A stretch of DNA of 64,000 nucleotides from Mycobacterium syngnathidarum (GCF_001942625.1 NZ_MLCL01000062.1:1-64000), one strand, 5' to 3'. Shown: positions 38,882 to 48,390, numbered from the stretch's first letter. Made by a program: numbers and translations. Notes: generated by a model from the sequence alone, not told the origin.

Positions 38882-39919
38882 TCACCAGGTGGCCTCTCGA
38901 ATGTATTCGCCGATCTGACGCAAGGAGCGTTTCGCTTCCGACACCAGAGGTGACGCGAGCTGGAAGACATGCATCTGACCGGGCCAGATCCGCAGCTCGA
39001 CGGGAACACCTGCGGCGGCCAGCATGTGCGCGGCTTTCCGTGCATCGCTGAGCAGGACCTCCGAGCCGGATGCGTGAATCAGCGTGCGCGGCAGACCGGG
39101 CTCGACGTGATCGAGTGGCTCGTAGACATCCTCACCCTTGCGTTTTGCCGCGGCCTCGATGAGCTCGACGAGGGCATCGAAGGCCTTTGCCGGGAACATC
39201 GCATCGGTATGCATGTTCGGGTGATTGGCCCGCGACTCGTTGTCGATCTCGAACAGCGGCGACATCGTCACCAGGGCTGCGGGCATCTCGCCTTCGTCGA
39301 CCAGACGCTCGGCCAACGCCAGAGACAGGTATCCGCCCGCCGAGTCGCCGGCCAACACGATCTGGTCCGGCTGGTAGCCGGTCAGCCGCAGCCAGCGGTA
39401 GGCGTCGTAGCAGTCGTCCATCGCGGTGCCCACCGAGTGCTTGGGGACCATCCGGTAATCGACCACCAGCACCGGGCTGTCGGCATATCCCGACAGCGCC
39501 GTGACGATCCCGGAGTGCGTGTTGGCACCGCAGGCCAAGAATGCTCCGCCGTGCAGGTAGAGGATGACGCTGCGTTTCCCGTCGGCCGGCAGCACGCCGT
39601 CGGCCCGAACCAGCTGTGCCGTGCAGTTCGGGAGCGCGATGGTGGCCTTGATGGTTCCGGGCACCGGCCGGATCAGCCGGGCGGCGAAATTGACCAACCC
39701 GAATGGCCACGGCAGATGCGGCACATGGCTACCAATTGCCAAGGTCGGCTTGATTGTCAGCGTTGCCGCCAGCGAAGCCAATCGCCCTGCCAGGCTCGGC
39801 CCGTCCTCGACCACCTCGACGGGGGCGCCGTCACTGACCGGAAACCTGCGCCCGCGGTGGGCCCTAGCTGGGCTTATGCCAGCATGATGCGACCTGGATA
39901 CCTTGCTCGGTGCAGTCAT
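38882..39919 (-). CDS. lipU: Alpha/beta-hydrolase esterase LipU
   Basis: 345-residue HSL/LipN-type carboxylesterase (Rv1076 counterpart). The oxyanion motif is LYLHGGAFLACG, the nucleophile is in VLAGDSAGGYLSLA, the acid lies near HASGSEVLLSDA and the histidine is in WPGQMHVFQLA. There is no signal peptide. The ATG at 39919 has AGGAAGTGG at good spacing and is preferred to GTGs up to 9 bp upstream. It probably hydrolyses short- to medium-chain esters. It lies 29 bp upstream of cbs on the same strand. Confidence 0.9.
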   Translation of the reverse strand: MTAPSKVSRSHHAGISPARAHRGRRFPVSDGAPVEVVEDGPSLAGRLASLAATLTIKPTLAIGSHVPHLPWPFGLVNFAARLIRPVPGTIKATIALPNCTAQLVRADGVLPADGKRSVILYLHGGAFLACGANTHSGIVTALSGYADSPVLVVDYRMVPKHSVGTAMDDCYDAYRWLRLTGYQPDQIVLAGDSAGGYLSLALAERLVDEGEMPAALVTMSPLFEIDNESRANHPNMHTDAMFPAKAFDALVELIEAAAKRKGEDVYEPLDHVEPGLPRTLIHASGSEVLLSDARKAAHMLAAAGVPVELRIWPGQMHVFQLASPLVSEAKRSLRQIGEYIREATW

Positions 39920-40111
39920 CGTCACCACTTCCTACGTCTTTGTAGTGCTAGGTGCGCTTCGTCACTCAGACAACCCGGGTAACTTAGCTTGACATCCGTA
40001 AACAGTTCAACAGTCAAATAAACTGAATTGATACCGGACTTGATACAGCACTGTGATCGCCACGCTGCGCCGCCACGCGGACAACCTGTCTCATCCGCCT
40101 AAACTGATCAC

Positions 40112-41086
40112 GTGGGTTCAAGCCGAAGTGCTCCTCACGTGCGCGTCCCGCGCCGGTCGACCATCGCCCTCGCCGCTGCGGCGACGCTGGCGTCCACTGG
40201 ATCGGCTTACCTCGGAGCACGCAACCTCTTGAGCGGGCAGGCCGACAAGGCCCGTCAGGTCATTCCCAAATCCTGGGACATTCCGCCTCGCGCCGACGGC
40301 GTGTATCACCCCGGCGGCGGGCCCGTCGAGAAGTGGGAACGCGGCGTCCCGTTCGACGTGCATCTGATGATCTTCGGCGACTCCACGGCCACCGGTTACG
40401 GCTGCCATGCGGCCGACGAAGTTCCCGGGGTGCTGATCGCGCGCGGTGTGGCCGAACAGTTCGGCCAACGAGTTCGCTTGAGCACCAAGGCGATCGTCGG
40501 CGCTACCTCCAAGGGTCTGTCAGGCCAGATCGACGCGATGTTCGTCGCGGGTCCACCGCCGGATGCCGCCGTGATCATGATCGGGGCCAACGACATCACC
40601 AAACCCAACGGCATCGGCCCGTCGGCCCGCCGCGTCGGTGACGCAGTCCGTCGACTGCGCTCGGCGGGAGCCGTCGTCGTGGTCGGCACCTGCCCCGACT
40701 TCGGGGTGATCAGCGCGATCCCCCAGCCCCTGCGCGCGGTGGCCCGCAACCGCGGCCTACGGCTGGCCCGCGCCCAGGCCGCTGCGGTCCGGTCCGCCGG
40801 TGGTGTTCCCGTCCCGTTCTCCGACCTGCTCGCCCCCGACTTCTACAAGTCCCCTGACCTGCTGTTCTCTGAGGACATGTTCCATCCTTCGGCGGCCGGA
40901 TACGCCCTGGCGGCCAAGCAGTTGCTGCCCGCACTGTGCAGCGCCCTCGGTGAGTGGGACGGCGATGCGGCCCTGGAATCCGGAGCCGCCGATACCGGGA
41001 CATTGCTGGACCGTCTGGGCGGGGTCAGCAGGCTGTGGCGCCGCTCGACCGGGGTACCCGCACCCGTCGTGGTGCACGCGGGCTAG
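40112..41086 (+). CDS. SGNH/GDSL hydrolase (Rv1075c-like)
   Basis: 324-residue GDSL-type esterase. Block I is LMIFGDSTATGYG, block III is MIGANDITKPN and block V is EDMFHPSAAGYALAA with catalytic His. The N-terminus has an anchor-like hydrophobic stretch (RRSTIALAAAATLASTGSAYLGA), so it is likely exported or membrane-tethered. It starts with GTG. A -10-like TAAACT ends six bases before it, suggesting leaderless transcription. In M. tuberculosis the orthologue is a cell-envelope esterase. It lies 42 bp upstream of fadA3. Confidence 0.88.
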   Translation: MGSSRSAPHVRVPRRSTIALAAAATLASTGSAYLGARNLLSGQADKARQVIPKSWDIPPRADGVYHPGGGPVEKWERGVPFDVHLMIFGDSTATGYGCHAADEVPGVLIARGVAEQFGQRVRLSTKAIVGATSKGLSGQIDAMFVAGPPPDAAVIMIGANDITKPNGIGPSARRVGDAVRRLRSAGAVVVVGTCPDFGVISAIPQPLRAVARNRGLRLARAQAAAVRSAGGVPVPFSDLLAPDFYKSPDLLFSEDMFHPSAAGYALAAKQLLPALCSALGEWDGDAALESGAADTGTLLDRLGGVSRLWRRSTGVPAPVVVHAG

Positions 41087-41128
41087 TTTCAACTGAGTTT
41101 TCAAGCCATTCGATTAGCAGGAGCCGTC

Positions 41129-42346
41129 ATGCCTGAAGCCGTCATCGTTGCCACCGCCCGTTCCCCCATCGGTCGGGCCGGCAAGGGATCACTCGTCACC
41201 ATGCGGCCCGATGATCTCGCCGCCCAGATGGTGAAGGCCGTCCTGGACAAGGTTCCCGCGCTGGACCCGCGCGAAATCGACGACCTGATCATGGGCTGTG
41301 GTCAGCCGGGCGGTATGTCCGGTTTCAACATCGGCCGCACGGTCGCAGTCCAGTTGGGCTACGACTTCCTGCCCGGCACCACCGTCAACCGCTACTGCTC
41401 GTCCTCACTGCAGAGCACCCGCATGGCCTTCCACGCCATCAAGGCCGGAGAAGGCCACGCCTTCATCTCCGCCGGTGTGGAGACCGTGTCGAACTTTGGC
41501 AGCGGCAGCGCCGACGGCTGGCCCGACACCAAGAACCCCCTCTATGCCGACGCCATGGCCCGCAGCGAGCAGGCAGCCGCCGGCGCCGAGGAATGGCACG
41601 ACCCGCGCGAGGACGGCCTGCTGCCCGACGTCTACCTCGCCATGGGCCAGACCGCCGAGAACGTCGCACTGCACACCGGCGTCAGCCGTGAGGACCAGGA
41701 CCACTGGGCGGTTCGCTCGCAGAACCGTGCTGAGGAGGCCATCAACTCCGGCTTCTTCGCCCGCGAGATCACCCCGGTCACGCTGGCCGACGGCACCGTC
41801 GTGTCCACCGATGACGGCCCCCGTGCCGGCACCACCTACGAGAAGATCAGCCAGCTCAAGCCGGTGTTCCGCCCGAACGGCACCGTGACCGCCGGCAACG
41901 CCTGCCCGCTGAACGACGGCGCCGCCGCGCTCGTGGTGATGAGCGACGTGCGGGCCAAGGAGCTGGGCCTGACCCCGCTGGCCCGCGTGGTGTCCACCGG
42001 TGTGTCCGGCCTGTCGCCGGAGATCATGGGCCTGGGCCCGATCGAGGCCGTCAAGAAGGCTCTGGCCAACGCCGGCATGAGCATCGGCGACATCGACCTC
42101 TACGAGATCAACGAGGCGTTCGCGGTGCAGGTGCTCGGTTCGGCCCGTGCCCTCGGCATGGACGAGGACAAGTTGAACGTCTCCGGCGGCGCGATCGCGC
42201 TGGGCCACCCGTTCGGCATGACCGGTGCCCGCATCACCGCCACGCTGCTGAACAACCTGCAGACCCAGGACAAGACCTTCGGCATCGAGACCATGTGTGT
42301 CGGTGGCGGCCAGGGTATGGCGATGGTTGTGGAGCGGCTCTCCTAA
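41129..42346 (+). CDS. fadA3: Acetyl-CoA acetyltransferase / thiolase FadA3
   Basis: 405-residue degradative-type thiolase (Rv1074c counterpart). The nucleophilic cysteine is in TTVNRYCSSSLQSTRMA, the His in GGAIALGHPFGMTGAR and the second catalytic cysteine in ETMCVGGGQGMAM. It cleaves or forms 3-ketoacyl-CoA in fatty acid metabolism. ATG after AGCAGGAG. A 61-nt hairpin repeat begins six bases after the stop and probably ends this transcript. Confidence 0.95.
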   Translation: MPEAVIVATARSPIGRAGKGSLVTMRPDDLAAQMVKAVLDKVPALDPREIDDLIMGCGQPGGMSGFNIGRTVAVQLGYDFLPGTTVNRYCSSSLQSTRMAFHAIKAGEGHAFISAGVETVSNFGSGSADGWPDTKNPLYADAMARSEQAAAGAEEWHDPREDGLLPDVYLAMGQTAENVALHTGVSREDQDHWAVRSQNRAEEAINSGFFAREITPVTLADGTVVSTDDGPRAGTTYEKISQLKPVFRPNGTVTAGNACPLNDGAAALVVMSDVRAKELGLTPLARVVSTGVSGLSPEIMGLGPIEAVKKALANAGMSIGDIDLYEINEAFAVQVLGSARALGMDEDKLNVSGGAIALGHPFGMTGARITATLLNNLQTQDKTFGIETMCVGGGQGMAMVVERLS

Positions 42347-42351
42347 TTTGG

Positions 42352-42412
42352 GTTGACTCTGCGTGGAGGGCGCAAAAGTGCGAGTAGCTTGCGCCCTCAC
42401 CGCAGAGTCAAC
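42352..42412. repeat. 61-nt hairpin repeat R1 (3' flank of the nuclease gene)
   Basis: Outer stem GTTGACTCTGCG (42352-42363) with 42401-42412 and inner stem GAGGGCGCAA (42366-42375) with 42389-42398, 22 bp in all, around a 13-nt loop. It shares 50 of 61 positions with R2 at 43355-43415, in the same orientation, including the identical block GGCGCAAAAGTGCGAGTAGC. The stop codon of the nuclease gene (42397-42399) lies inside the right arm. It may also terminate fadA3. Confidence 0.8.
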
Positions 42413-43254
42413 GGCTCGGCGACCTCGTTCCACGCACGACGCAGGCGCCGGAGGATGTCCGGCCGACGGTGGCCGGCGGCCACTTGGATCGTGGTCCAAC
42501 CGGCTCGCCTGATGTATTCGTGGCGGACGATGTCGTAACCGAGCGCATCAGCATGCTGCACGCCGTCGTATTCGACCGCGAGCATGTACTCCTCCCATCC
42601 CATATCCAGGTAGTACCGCGGCCGGCCGGCCGGGCCTGGCACCGGGATCTGCGTCTGTGGCCGGGGGTAACCCTCGCCGACAATCATCAGCCGCAGCCAC
42701 GTTTCCTGCGGGGACTGCGCTCCAGGGTCATACAGGTCGAGAGCGGTTTCGAGCTGGCGCAACCCGCGCACATGCCGATGGCGATCGGCCAGCGCCAGAA
42801 CATCTACGGCTTTCAATCCTGTCGCATTGCCGAGGGCGTCGAGTCGAGCTACGGCGTCACCGAGCCGGCCCCGCCGGCCGAGGTCGAAAGCCGTCCGCTC
42901 CGGCGTCGTAAGGCTGAGCCCGTCGAGCATTTGGGACTCCCCCGGCAGCAACAGATCCGCACGGGTGACGACCCTCCGTGGAGCCCTCGCGTTCGCCCAG
43001 ATCAACTCGACCGGGACATCGTCGTCAACCCATTTCGCGCGATGCAGAGCGGAAGCCGAGAGCCCGGCGACCACCGCTTCCCGTTGCGACCACAGCCACG
43101 CCGCCTTGGTTCTGCGCACCAGAGTGGGGGCCATGCGCTTGTCCAGGTAGACGTTTGGCATCAGCGGCCGGTAGTAGCGGCGTAATTCGTAGCGGGTCAG
43201 CGCGCCGCAGGCGAGAGCCTCGCTGCCGACGAACGGATCAGTGCCGATGTCCAT
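42397..43254 (-). CDS. DUF559/Vsr-like endonuclease-fold protein with AbiEi-like N-terminus
   Basis: 285 residues. The N-terminal part (ALTRYELRRYYRPLMPNVYLDKR) resembles the winged-helix antitoxin-like start of AbiEi-type proteins. The C-terminal ~110 residues look like a small PD-(D/E)xK/Vsr nuclease fold: YYLDMGWEEYMLAVEYDGVQHADALGYD, then WTTIQVAAGHRR, with candidate catalytic acids D and E. The ATG at 43254 (MDIGTDPFVGSEAL) is preferred because upstream residues are unlike the family. The gene is enclosed by two direct 61-nt hairpin repeats, and its stop overlaps one of them. Role unknown. Confidence 0.75.
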   Translation of the reverse strand: MDIGTDPFVGSEALACGALTRYELRRYYRPLMPNVYLDKRMAPTLVRRTKAAWLWSQREAVVAGLSASALHRAKWVDDDVPVELIWANARAPRRVVTRADLLLPGESQMLDGLSLTTPERTAFDLGRRGRLGDAVARLDALGNATGLKAVDVLALADRHRHVRGLRQLETALDLYDPGAQSPQETWLRLMIVGEGYPRPQTQIPVPGPAGRPRYYLDMGWEEYMLAVEYDGVQHADALGYDIVRHEYIRRAGWTTIQVAAGHRRPDILRRLRRAWNEVAEPLTLR

Positions 43255-43354
43255 GGGCACAGGCTTGTTTCGGTTACCGACATTCCTCGCCGCCCACGAC
43301 GCACCGAGCACCGGGCTGTGGATGAATCGGCCACTGGGGATAGCCTGCGCCCCG

Positions 43355-43415
43355 GTTGATCCTGCGCCCACGGCGCAAAAGTGCGAGTAGCCAACGCCCT
43401 CAACGCAGACTCAAC
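43355..43415. repeat. 61-nt hairpin repeat R2 (5' flank of the nuclease gene)
   Basis: Direct copy of R1. The outer arms GTTGATCCTGCG (43355-43366) and CGCAGACTCAAC (43404-43415) pair at 10 of 12 positions. The inner stem is shorter than in R1, but the loop block is identical. It lies 100 bp upstream of the nuclease start and next to the terminator of the Bax-inhibitor-like gene. Confidence 0.78.
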
Positions 43416-43420
43416 GCATA

Positions 43421-43454
43421 AGAAAAAGGCGCCCGCAATCGCGGACGCCTTTCT
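43421..43454 (-). terminator. Rho-independent terminator of the Bax-inhibitor-like gene
   Basis: Minus-strand stem AAAGGCGTCCGC with GCGGGCGCCTTT around GATT, followed by a T-run (TTTTTCTT). It lies 13 bp after the stop of the 43467 gene and is one of the few classic U-tract terminators in the window. Confidence 0.85.
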
Positions 43455-43466
43455 CGGGCAGGGTCG

Positions 43467-44315
43467 CTAATCGTTGTTGAAGTACGACAGCAACCGGAGG
43501 ATCTCGATGTACAGCCAGACCAGGGTGACGGTCAGGCCCAGGGCGATGCCCCACGCGGCCTTCTCCGGAGCGCCGGCGCGGATCATCTGGTCGGCAGCGT
43601 CGAAGTCGATCAGGAAGCTGAACGCGGCCAGGGCGATGACGAACAGCGAGAATGCGATCGACAGGGCGCCGCCGGAACGCAGGCCCAGGCCCTCACCGCC
43701 GCCCACGCCGAACATCGCGAGGACGAAGTTCACCAGAACCAGTGCAAGGACACCGAACATCGCGGCGACGATCATCCGGGTGAACTTGGGCGTCACTCGG
43801 ATGGCGCCGGTCTTGTAGACCACGAGCATGCCGATGAACACACCGATCGAGGCCACCACGGCCTGGAAGATCATGCTCGGCCCGCCGCTGGACACCAGGT
43901 TCGCGAAGAGGTACGACGCGCCACCGAGGAACAGGCCCTCCAGCGCCGCGTAGGTCAGCACGATGGCGGGGTTGTCCTGCTTGCGCCCGAAGGTCGCGAT
44001 CAGCACCATCACCAGACCGCCGAGGCCACCGATGAGGGTGAACGGCATCATCAGGGCTTCGTTGCCGGCCACCAGGAAGTAGGACACGACCGCGACGGCC
44101 GACACGACGGCCAGCGTCATACCGGTCTTGGTGACGACGTCATCGATGGTCAGGGGCCGGGAAACACCGGTCTGCGGCTGTTCCAGGTACTCCTGCGCGT
44201 AGGGCTGCGCATGCACCTGCTGTGCACCGAAGCCGCTGGCTCCGGTACCGAATTGTGCGTATCCGCCCTGCGTCTTGGGCAGGCTGCGGAATACCGGGTT
44301 GCTGGTTTCGCGCAC
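43467..44315 (-). CDS. Bax inhibitor-1/YccA family membrane protein
   Basis: 282-residue Rv1072-like protein. The N-terminal ~60 residues are a Gln/Gly-rich cytoplasmic extension. Seven membrane helices follow (for example TLAVVSAVAVVSYFLVAG and SIAFSLFVIALAAFSFLIDFD). The acidic pair in FLIDFDAADQMIRAGAP matches the di-aspartate pH sensor of BI-1 proteins. Bacterial members are proton-sensitive calcium-leak or stress channels by analogy. A U-tract terminator follows, so it is probably monocistronic. Confidence 0.9.
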   Translation of the reverse strand: MRETSNPVFRSLPKTQGGYAQFGTGASGFGAQQVHAQPYAQEYLEQPQTGVSRPLTIDDVVTKTGMTLAVVSAVAVVSYFLVAGNEALMMPFTLIGGLGGLVMVLIATFGRKQDNPAIVLTYAALEGLFLGGASYLFANLVSSGGPSMIFQAVVASIGVFIGMLVVYKTGAIRVTPKFTRMIVAAMFGVLALVLVNFVLAMFGVGGGEGLGLRSGGALSIAFSLFVIALAAFSFLIDFDAADQMIRAGAPEKAAWGIALGLTVTLVWLYIEILRLLSYFNND

Positions 44316-44488
44316 CGTCGGGTCCTCTCCTATGAGATGTTCGGTAACGAACTACTAGCTCAACGATCAATGTTCCGGGTGGGTTCCCGTCGAGGCGAAA
44401 AGACTCTCAGGAAACTTCCAGGTTTGATCTTGAGGCAAACCCTACCCGTAGCGCATGGTCCCTGGGGGTCCGAACTAGATTGCAACTC

Positions 44489-45535
44489 GTGACAGAAAAC
44501 GAGGACGTCCTAGTAAGTGTCCGCAACGGCGTCGGAATCCTCACGCTGAACCGGCCGAAGGCGATCAACTCGCTCAACGATGCGATGGTCGCGGGCATCT
44601 CCGAGGCGCTGCACGCCTGGGAGCACGATGCCTCCGTTCACACCGTGCTCCTGACCGGCTCTGGCGAACGCGGCCTGTGCGCGGGCGGCGACGTTGTGGC
44701 GCTCTATCACAGCGCCCGCGAGGGCGGTGATGCGGCGCGAAAGTTCTGGTACGACGAATACCTGCTCAACGCCTATATCGGCAGCTATCCCAAGCCATAT
44801 GTGGCGTTGATGGACGGCATCGTGATGGGCGGCGGCGTGGGCGTCGCCTCCCACGGCAGCGTCCGTATCGCCACCGACACCACGAAGATGGCGATGCCCG
44901 AGGTCGGCATCGGCTTCATCCCCGACGTCGGCGGCACCTACCTGTTGTCGCGGGCACCCGGCCGGCTGGGATTGCACGCCGCGCTCACCGGCGCACCGTT
45001 CTCCGGGGCCGACGCGATCGCGATGGGCTTCGCCGATCACTTCGTGCCGCACGACAAGTTGGCGGAGCTCACCGAGTCCGTCGTCACCGACGGTGTCGAG
45101 AAGGCCCTGGCCACTTACGCCATCGATCCGCCCGCCAGCGCTCTGCTGGAACAGCGCGACTGGATCGATGGGTGCTATGCCGGTGACACCGTGGCCGACA
45201 TCCTCGCGGCGCTGAAGGCCCACGGCACCGAGGCTGACGACGCCGCCGAACTCATCGCCACCCGCTCCCCCATCGCGCTGTCGGTGACGCTGGAAGCGGT
45301 GCGCCGGGCGGCCAAGCTGGAGACACTGGAAGACGTGCTGCAGCAGGAGTACCGAACCTCGTGCGCATCGGTGAAATCCCATGATTTCGTCGAAGGCATC
45401 CGCGCTCAGCTCGTCGACAAGGACCGCAACCCGCAATGGTCCCCCGCCTCGATCGCAGCGGTCACCCCCGCCGATGTCGAGGCGTACTTCGTTCCGGCCG
45501 ACCCCGACCTGACCTTCCAGGAGGACAACAAATGA
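44489..45535 (+). CDS. echA9: Enoyl-CoA hydratase/3-hydroxyisobutyryl-CoA hydrolase family protein EchA9
   Basis: 348-residue crotonase. Length and motifs ([62 protein letters not shown]-terminal [12 protein letters not shown]) fit the 3-hydroxyisobutyryl-CoA hydrolase branch more than simple hydratases, so a role in valine breakdown is likely. Start: GTG at 44489 (VTENEDVL) rather than an upstream TTG. It overlaps echA8 by 4 bp (ATGA), so the two are translationally coupled. Rv1071c counterpart. Confidence 0.92.
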   Translation: MTENEDVLVSVRNGVGILTLNRPKAINSLNDAMVAGISEALHAWEHDASVHTVLLTGSGERGLCAGGDVVALYHSAREGGDAARKFWYDEYLLNAYIGSYPKPYVALMDGIVMGGGVGVASHGSVRIATDTTKMAMPEVGIGFIPDVGGTYLLSRAPGRLGLHAALTGAPFSGADAIAMGFADHFVPHDKLAELTESVVTDGVEKALATYAIDPPASALLEQRDWIDGCYAGDTVADILAALKAHGTEADDAAELIATRSPIALSVTLEAVRRAAKLETLEDVLQQEYRTSCASVKSHDFVEGIRAQLVDKDRNPQWSPASIAAVTPADVEAYFVPADPDLTFQEDNK

Positions 45536-46308
45536 CTGATTTCGAGACCATCCTGGTGACCCGCACCGGCCGGGTCGCCACCATCACGCTGAACCGGCCC
45601 AAGGCGCTCAACGCGCTCAACAGCCAGGTGATGACCGAAGTGACCACCGCCGCAGCCGAACTCGACGCAGACTCCGGCGTCGGCGCGATCATCGTCACCG
45701 GTAACGAGAAGGCGTTCGCCGCAGGCGCCGACATCAAGGAGATGGCCGAGCTGTCGTTCGCCGATGTGTACTCGGCGGACTTCTTCGAGCTGTGGTCGAA
45801 GTTCGCGGCCACCCGCACCCCGACCATCGCCGCGGTTGCCGGATATGCCCTCGGCGGCGGCTGCGAGCTGGCGATGATGTGCGACATCCTGATCGCTGCG
45901 GACTCGGCGAAGTTCGGTCAGCCCGAGATCAAGCTCGGCGTGCTGCCCGGCATGGGAGGTTCGCAGCGGCTGACACGGGCGATCGGCAAGGCCAAGGCGA
46001 TGGACCTGATCCTGACCGGCCGCACCATCGACGCCGTGGAAGCCGAGCGCGCCGGCCTGGTTTCCCGCCTGGTGCCGGCGGATTCACTGATCGACGAGGC
46101 CCTCGCCGTGGCCGAGACCATCGCCGGAATGTCCCTGTCGGCCTCCCGCATGGCCAAGGAAGCGGTCAACCGCGCCTTCGAGTCCAGCCTCAGCGAGGGA
46201 TTGCTCTACGAGCGCAGGCTGTTCCACTCGGCGTTCGCCACCGCCGACCAGAAGGAAGGCATGGCGGCGTTCTCCGAGAAGCGCGCCGCAAACTTCACCC
46301 ATCGCTAA
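45532..46308 (+). CDS. echA8: Enoyl-CoA hydratase EchA8
   Basis: 258-residue crotonase (Rv1070c counterpart) with the two catalytic glutamates in the normal places: [15 protein letters not shown] and [18 protein letters not shown]. The oxyanion-hole segment is [13 protein letters not shown]. It hydrates trans-2-enoyl-CoA in beta-oxidation. The ATG overlaps the echA9 stop. The longer upstream frame is only an out-of-frame shadow of echA9. Confidence 0.96.
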   Translation: MTDFETILVTRTGRVATITLNRPKALNALNSQVMTEVTTAAAELDADSGVGAIIVTGNEKAFAAGADIKEMAELSFADVYSADFFELWSKFAATRTPTIAAVAGYALGGGCELAMMCDILIAADSAKFGQPEIKLGVLPGMGGSQRLTRAIGKAKAMDLILTGRTIDAVEAERAGLVSRLVPADSLIDEALAVAETIAGMSLSASRMAKEAVNRAFESSLSEGLLYERRLFHSAFATADQKEGMAAFSEKRAANFTHR

Positions 46309-46317
46309 GGTCGACAG

Positions 46318-48015
46318 GTGACCGACACCGCCACAACCGACGAAGCCGCGCCGTCTCCGGTCCCGCCGGCGGACAGACCCGACTGGTGGGTCCGTCACTA
46401 CACGTTCTTCGGCACGGCGGTGGGCCTGGTGTTCATCTGGTTCTCGCTGACCCCGTCGCTGCTGCCGCGCGGCCCGTTGTTTCAGGGCCTGGTCAGCGGC
46501 GGGGCCGGCGCGATCGGTTATGGGCTAGGCGTTTTCGGGGTGTGGCTGGTGCGCTACATGCGGTCGGCCGAGATCAGCCCGAAAGCGCCCAGGTGGGCCT
46601 GGGTGACGTTGGTCGTGGTCGGGATCATCGGCCAGATCCTGATGATCATCTACTTCCATGTCTGGCAGGACGAGGTCCGCGATTTCATGGGCGTGCCTAG
46701 GCTGAAGTTCTGGGACCATCCGCTGACCGCGGCGCTCTCGATCGTGGTGCTGTTCGTGTTCGTCGAAATCGGCCAGTTGGTCGGCAGACTGGTGCGGTAC
46801 CTGGTTCGCCAGCTCAATCGTTTTGCGCCACGGCGGGTTTCGGCGGTGGTCGTGGTGGTCCTGCTGTTGGCGTTGACCATCGCACTGCTCAACGGTGTGG
46901 TGGCGCGGTTCGCGATGGAGAAGATCAACAGCACCTTCTCTTCGGTCAACGACGAGGACAGTCCGGACACCACAGCCCCGACATCGAGGCTGCGTTCCGG
47001 CGGGCCCGAGTCGCTGACCAGCTGGGAGTCCCTCGGCCATCAAGGCCGGGTTTTCGTGTCCAACGGACCGTCCGTGCAACAGCTTTCGCAGTTCAACGGC
47101 AAGCCTGCAATCGAGCCGATCCGCGCCTACGCGGGCCTGCATTCCGCCGACGGCATCAAGGCCACTGCCGCCCTGGCGGCCAAGGAGCTGGAACGCACCG
47201 GCGGCCTGGACCGGGCCGTGGTCGCGGTGGCCACCACCACGGGAACCGGGTGGATCAACGAGGCCGAGGCCTCGGCCCTGGAGTACATGTACAACGGCAA
47301 CACCGCGATCGTGAGCATGCAGTACTCGTTCCTGCCGAGCTGGCTGTCGTTCCTGGTGGACAAGGAAAACGCGCGGCAGGCCGGGCAGGCCTTGTTCGAA
47401 GCCGTCGACGAGCTGGTGAAGGCGATGCCCGAAGCCCGGCGCCCCAAGCTGGTGGTGTTCGGTGAAAGCCTCGGCTCGTTCGGCGGTGAGGCTCCGTTCC
47501 TCGCCCTCAACAACCTCGTCGCGCGTACCGATGGTGCCCTGTTCTCGGGGCCGACGTTCAACAACACGATCTGGACCGATCTGACCATCAACCGCGACAA
47601 GGGCTCGCCCATGTGGCTGCCGATCTACGACAAGGGCGAGAACGTCCGGTTCTCCGCCGAGGCCCGCAATCTGGGCCGGCCTGATGATCCGTGGGGCCAC
47701 CCGCGCGCGGTGTATCTGCAGCACGCTTCCGACCCGATCGCTTGGTGGAACACGGATCTGCTGTTCGCCGAACCTGATTGGCTCAAAGAGCCGCGCGGGT
47801 ACGACGTGTCCGGGCGCATGCAGTGGATTCCGATCGTGACGTTCCTGCAGGTGTCGGCGGATATGGCGGTGGCGGTCGACGTACCCGACGGGCACGGCCA
47901 TGTCTACGTCAAAGATGTCGCCAATGCCTGGGCCGCGGTGTTGCAGCCGCCGGGCTGGACACCGGAGAAGACCGAGAAGCTGCGCCCGACGCTGCACAGC
48001 AACGAGAACGCCTGA
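46318..48015 (+). CDS. Membrane-anchored alpha/beta-hydrolase (Rv1069c-like)
   Basis: 565-residue protein. The N-terminal ~200 residues contain four or five membrane helices (YTFFGTAVGLVFIWFSLTPSLL, LTAALSIVVLFVFVEIGQLVG, VVVVVLLLALTIALLNGVVA). The C-terminal domain is an alpha/beta hydrolase with nucleophile in KLVVFGESLGSFGGEAPF and an extracytoplasmic location by topology. Catalytic His may be in DVPDGHGHVYVKD. The substrate is unknown, with cell-envelope lipids plausible. It starts with GTG, 9 bp after echA8, so the three genes form an operon. Confidence 0.88.
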   Translation: MTDTATTDEAAPSPVPPADRPDWWVRHYTFFGTAVGLVFIWFSLTPSLLPRGPLFQGLVSGGAGAIGYGLGVFGVWLVRYMRSAEISPKAPRWAWVTLVVVGIIGQILMIIYFHVWQDEVRDFMGVPRLKFWDHPLTAALSIVVLFVFVEIGQLVGRLVRYLVRQLNRFAPRRVSAVVVVVLLLALTIALLNGVVARFAMEKINSTFSSVNDEDSPDTTAPTSRLRSGGPESLTSWESLGHQGRVFVSNGPSVQQLSQFNGKPAIEPIRAYAGLHSADGIKATAALAAKELERTGGLDRAVVAVATTTGTGWINEAEASALEYMYNGNTAIVSMQYSFLPSWLSFLVDKENARQAGQALFEAVDELVKAMPEARRPKLVVFGESLGSFGGEAPFLALNNLVARTDGALFSGPTFNNTIWTDLTINRDKGSPMWLPIYDKGENVRFSAEARNLGRPDDPWGHPRAVYLQHASDPIAWWNTDLLFAEPDWLKEPRGYDVSGRMQWIPIVTFLQVSADMAVAVDVPDGHGHVYVKDVANAWAAVLQPPGWTPEKTEKLRPTLHSNENA

Positions 48016-48019
48016 GCCA

Positions 48020-48388
48020 TCACACCAGCCCGGCGGCCGCCAACGCGTGATAGCCACCGACGACGTCGGTGGACCGGTGCAGACCGAGGTCGATCAACGC
48101 GGCGGCAGCCAGGCTCGAGGTGTAGCCCTCCGAACACAGGATCACCCAGTGGACGTCATCGTCCACGGCCTGCGGGATCCGCGCGTCGCTGGTCGGATCG
48201 CAGCGCCACTCCAGGACGTTGCGTTCGATGAGCAGCGCACCGGGCACCGAGCCCTCGGCGGCACGTTGGGCAGCCGGCCGGATGTCGACCAGCACGGCGC
48301 CGGCATCCAATGCAGCGGGCAGGTCCGAGGCGGGTAGGCGGTGCAGCCGGGCGCGGGCCTGCTCCAGCACGGTGTCGATTCGGCTCAT
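48020..48388 (-). CDS. Rhodanese-like sulfurtransferase
   Basis: 122-residue single-domain rhodanese (Rv1066-like). The catalytic cysteine is in VHWVILCSEGYTSSLAA, at the start of the six-residue active loop. The N-terminal VLVDIRPAAQRAAEGSVPGAL is the conserved first block. It transfers sulfane sulfur. The ATG at 48388 follows the stop of the cysteine dioxygenase gene by 2 bp, so the two form an operon that handles cysteine-derived sulfur. Confidence 0.92.
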   Translation of the reverse strand: MSRIDTVLEQARARLHRLPASDLPAALDAGAVLVDIRPAAQRAAEGSVPGALLIERNVLEWRCDPTSDARIPQAVDDDVHWVILCSEGYTSSLAAAALIDLGLHRSTDVVGGYHALAAAGLV

Positions 48389-48390
48389 TG

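Noticed and set aside
42352..43415. Insertion sequence flanked by repeats
   Set aside because: The repeats are direct, not terminal inverted. There is no transposase and no visible target duplication, so it is not called an IS. The arrangement is reported as a finding instead.
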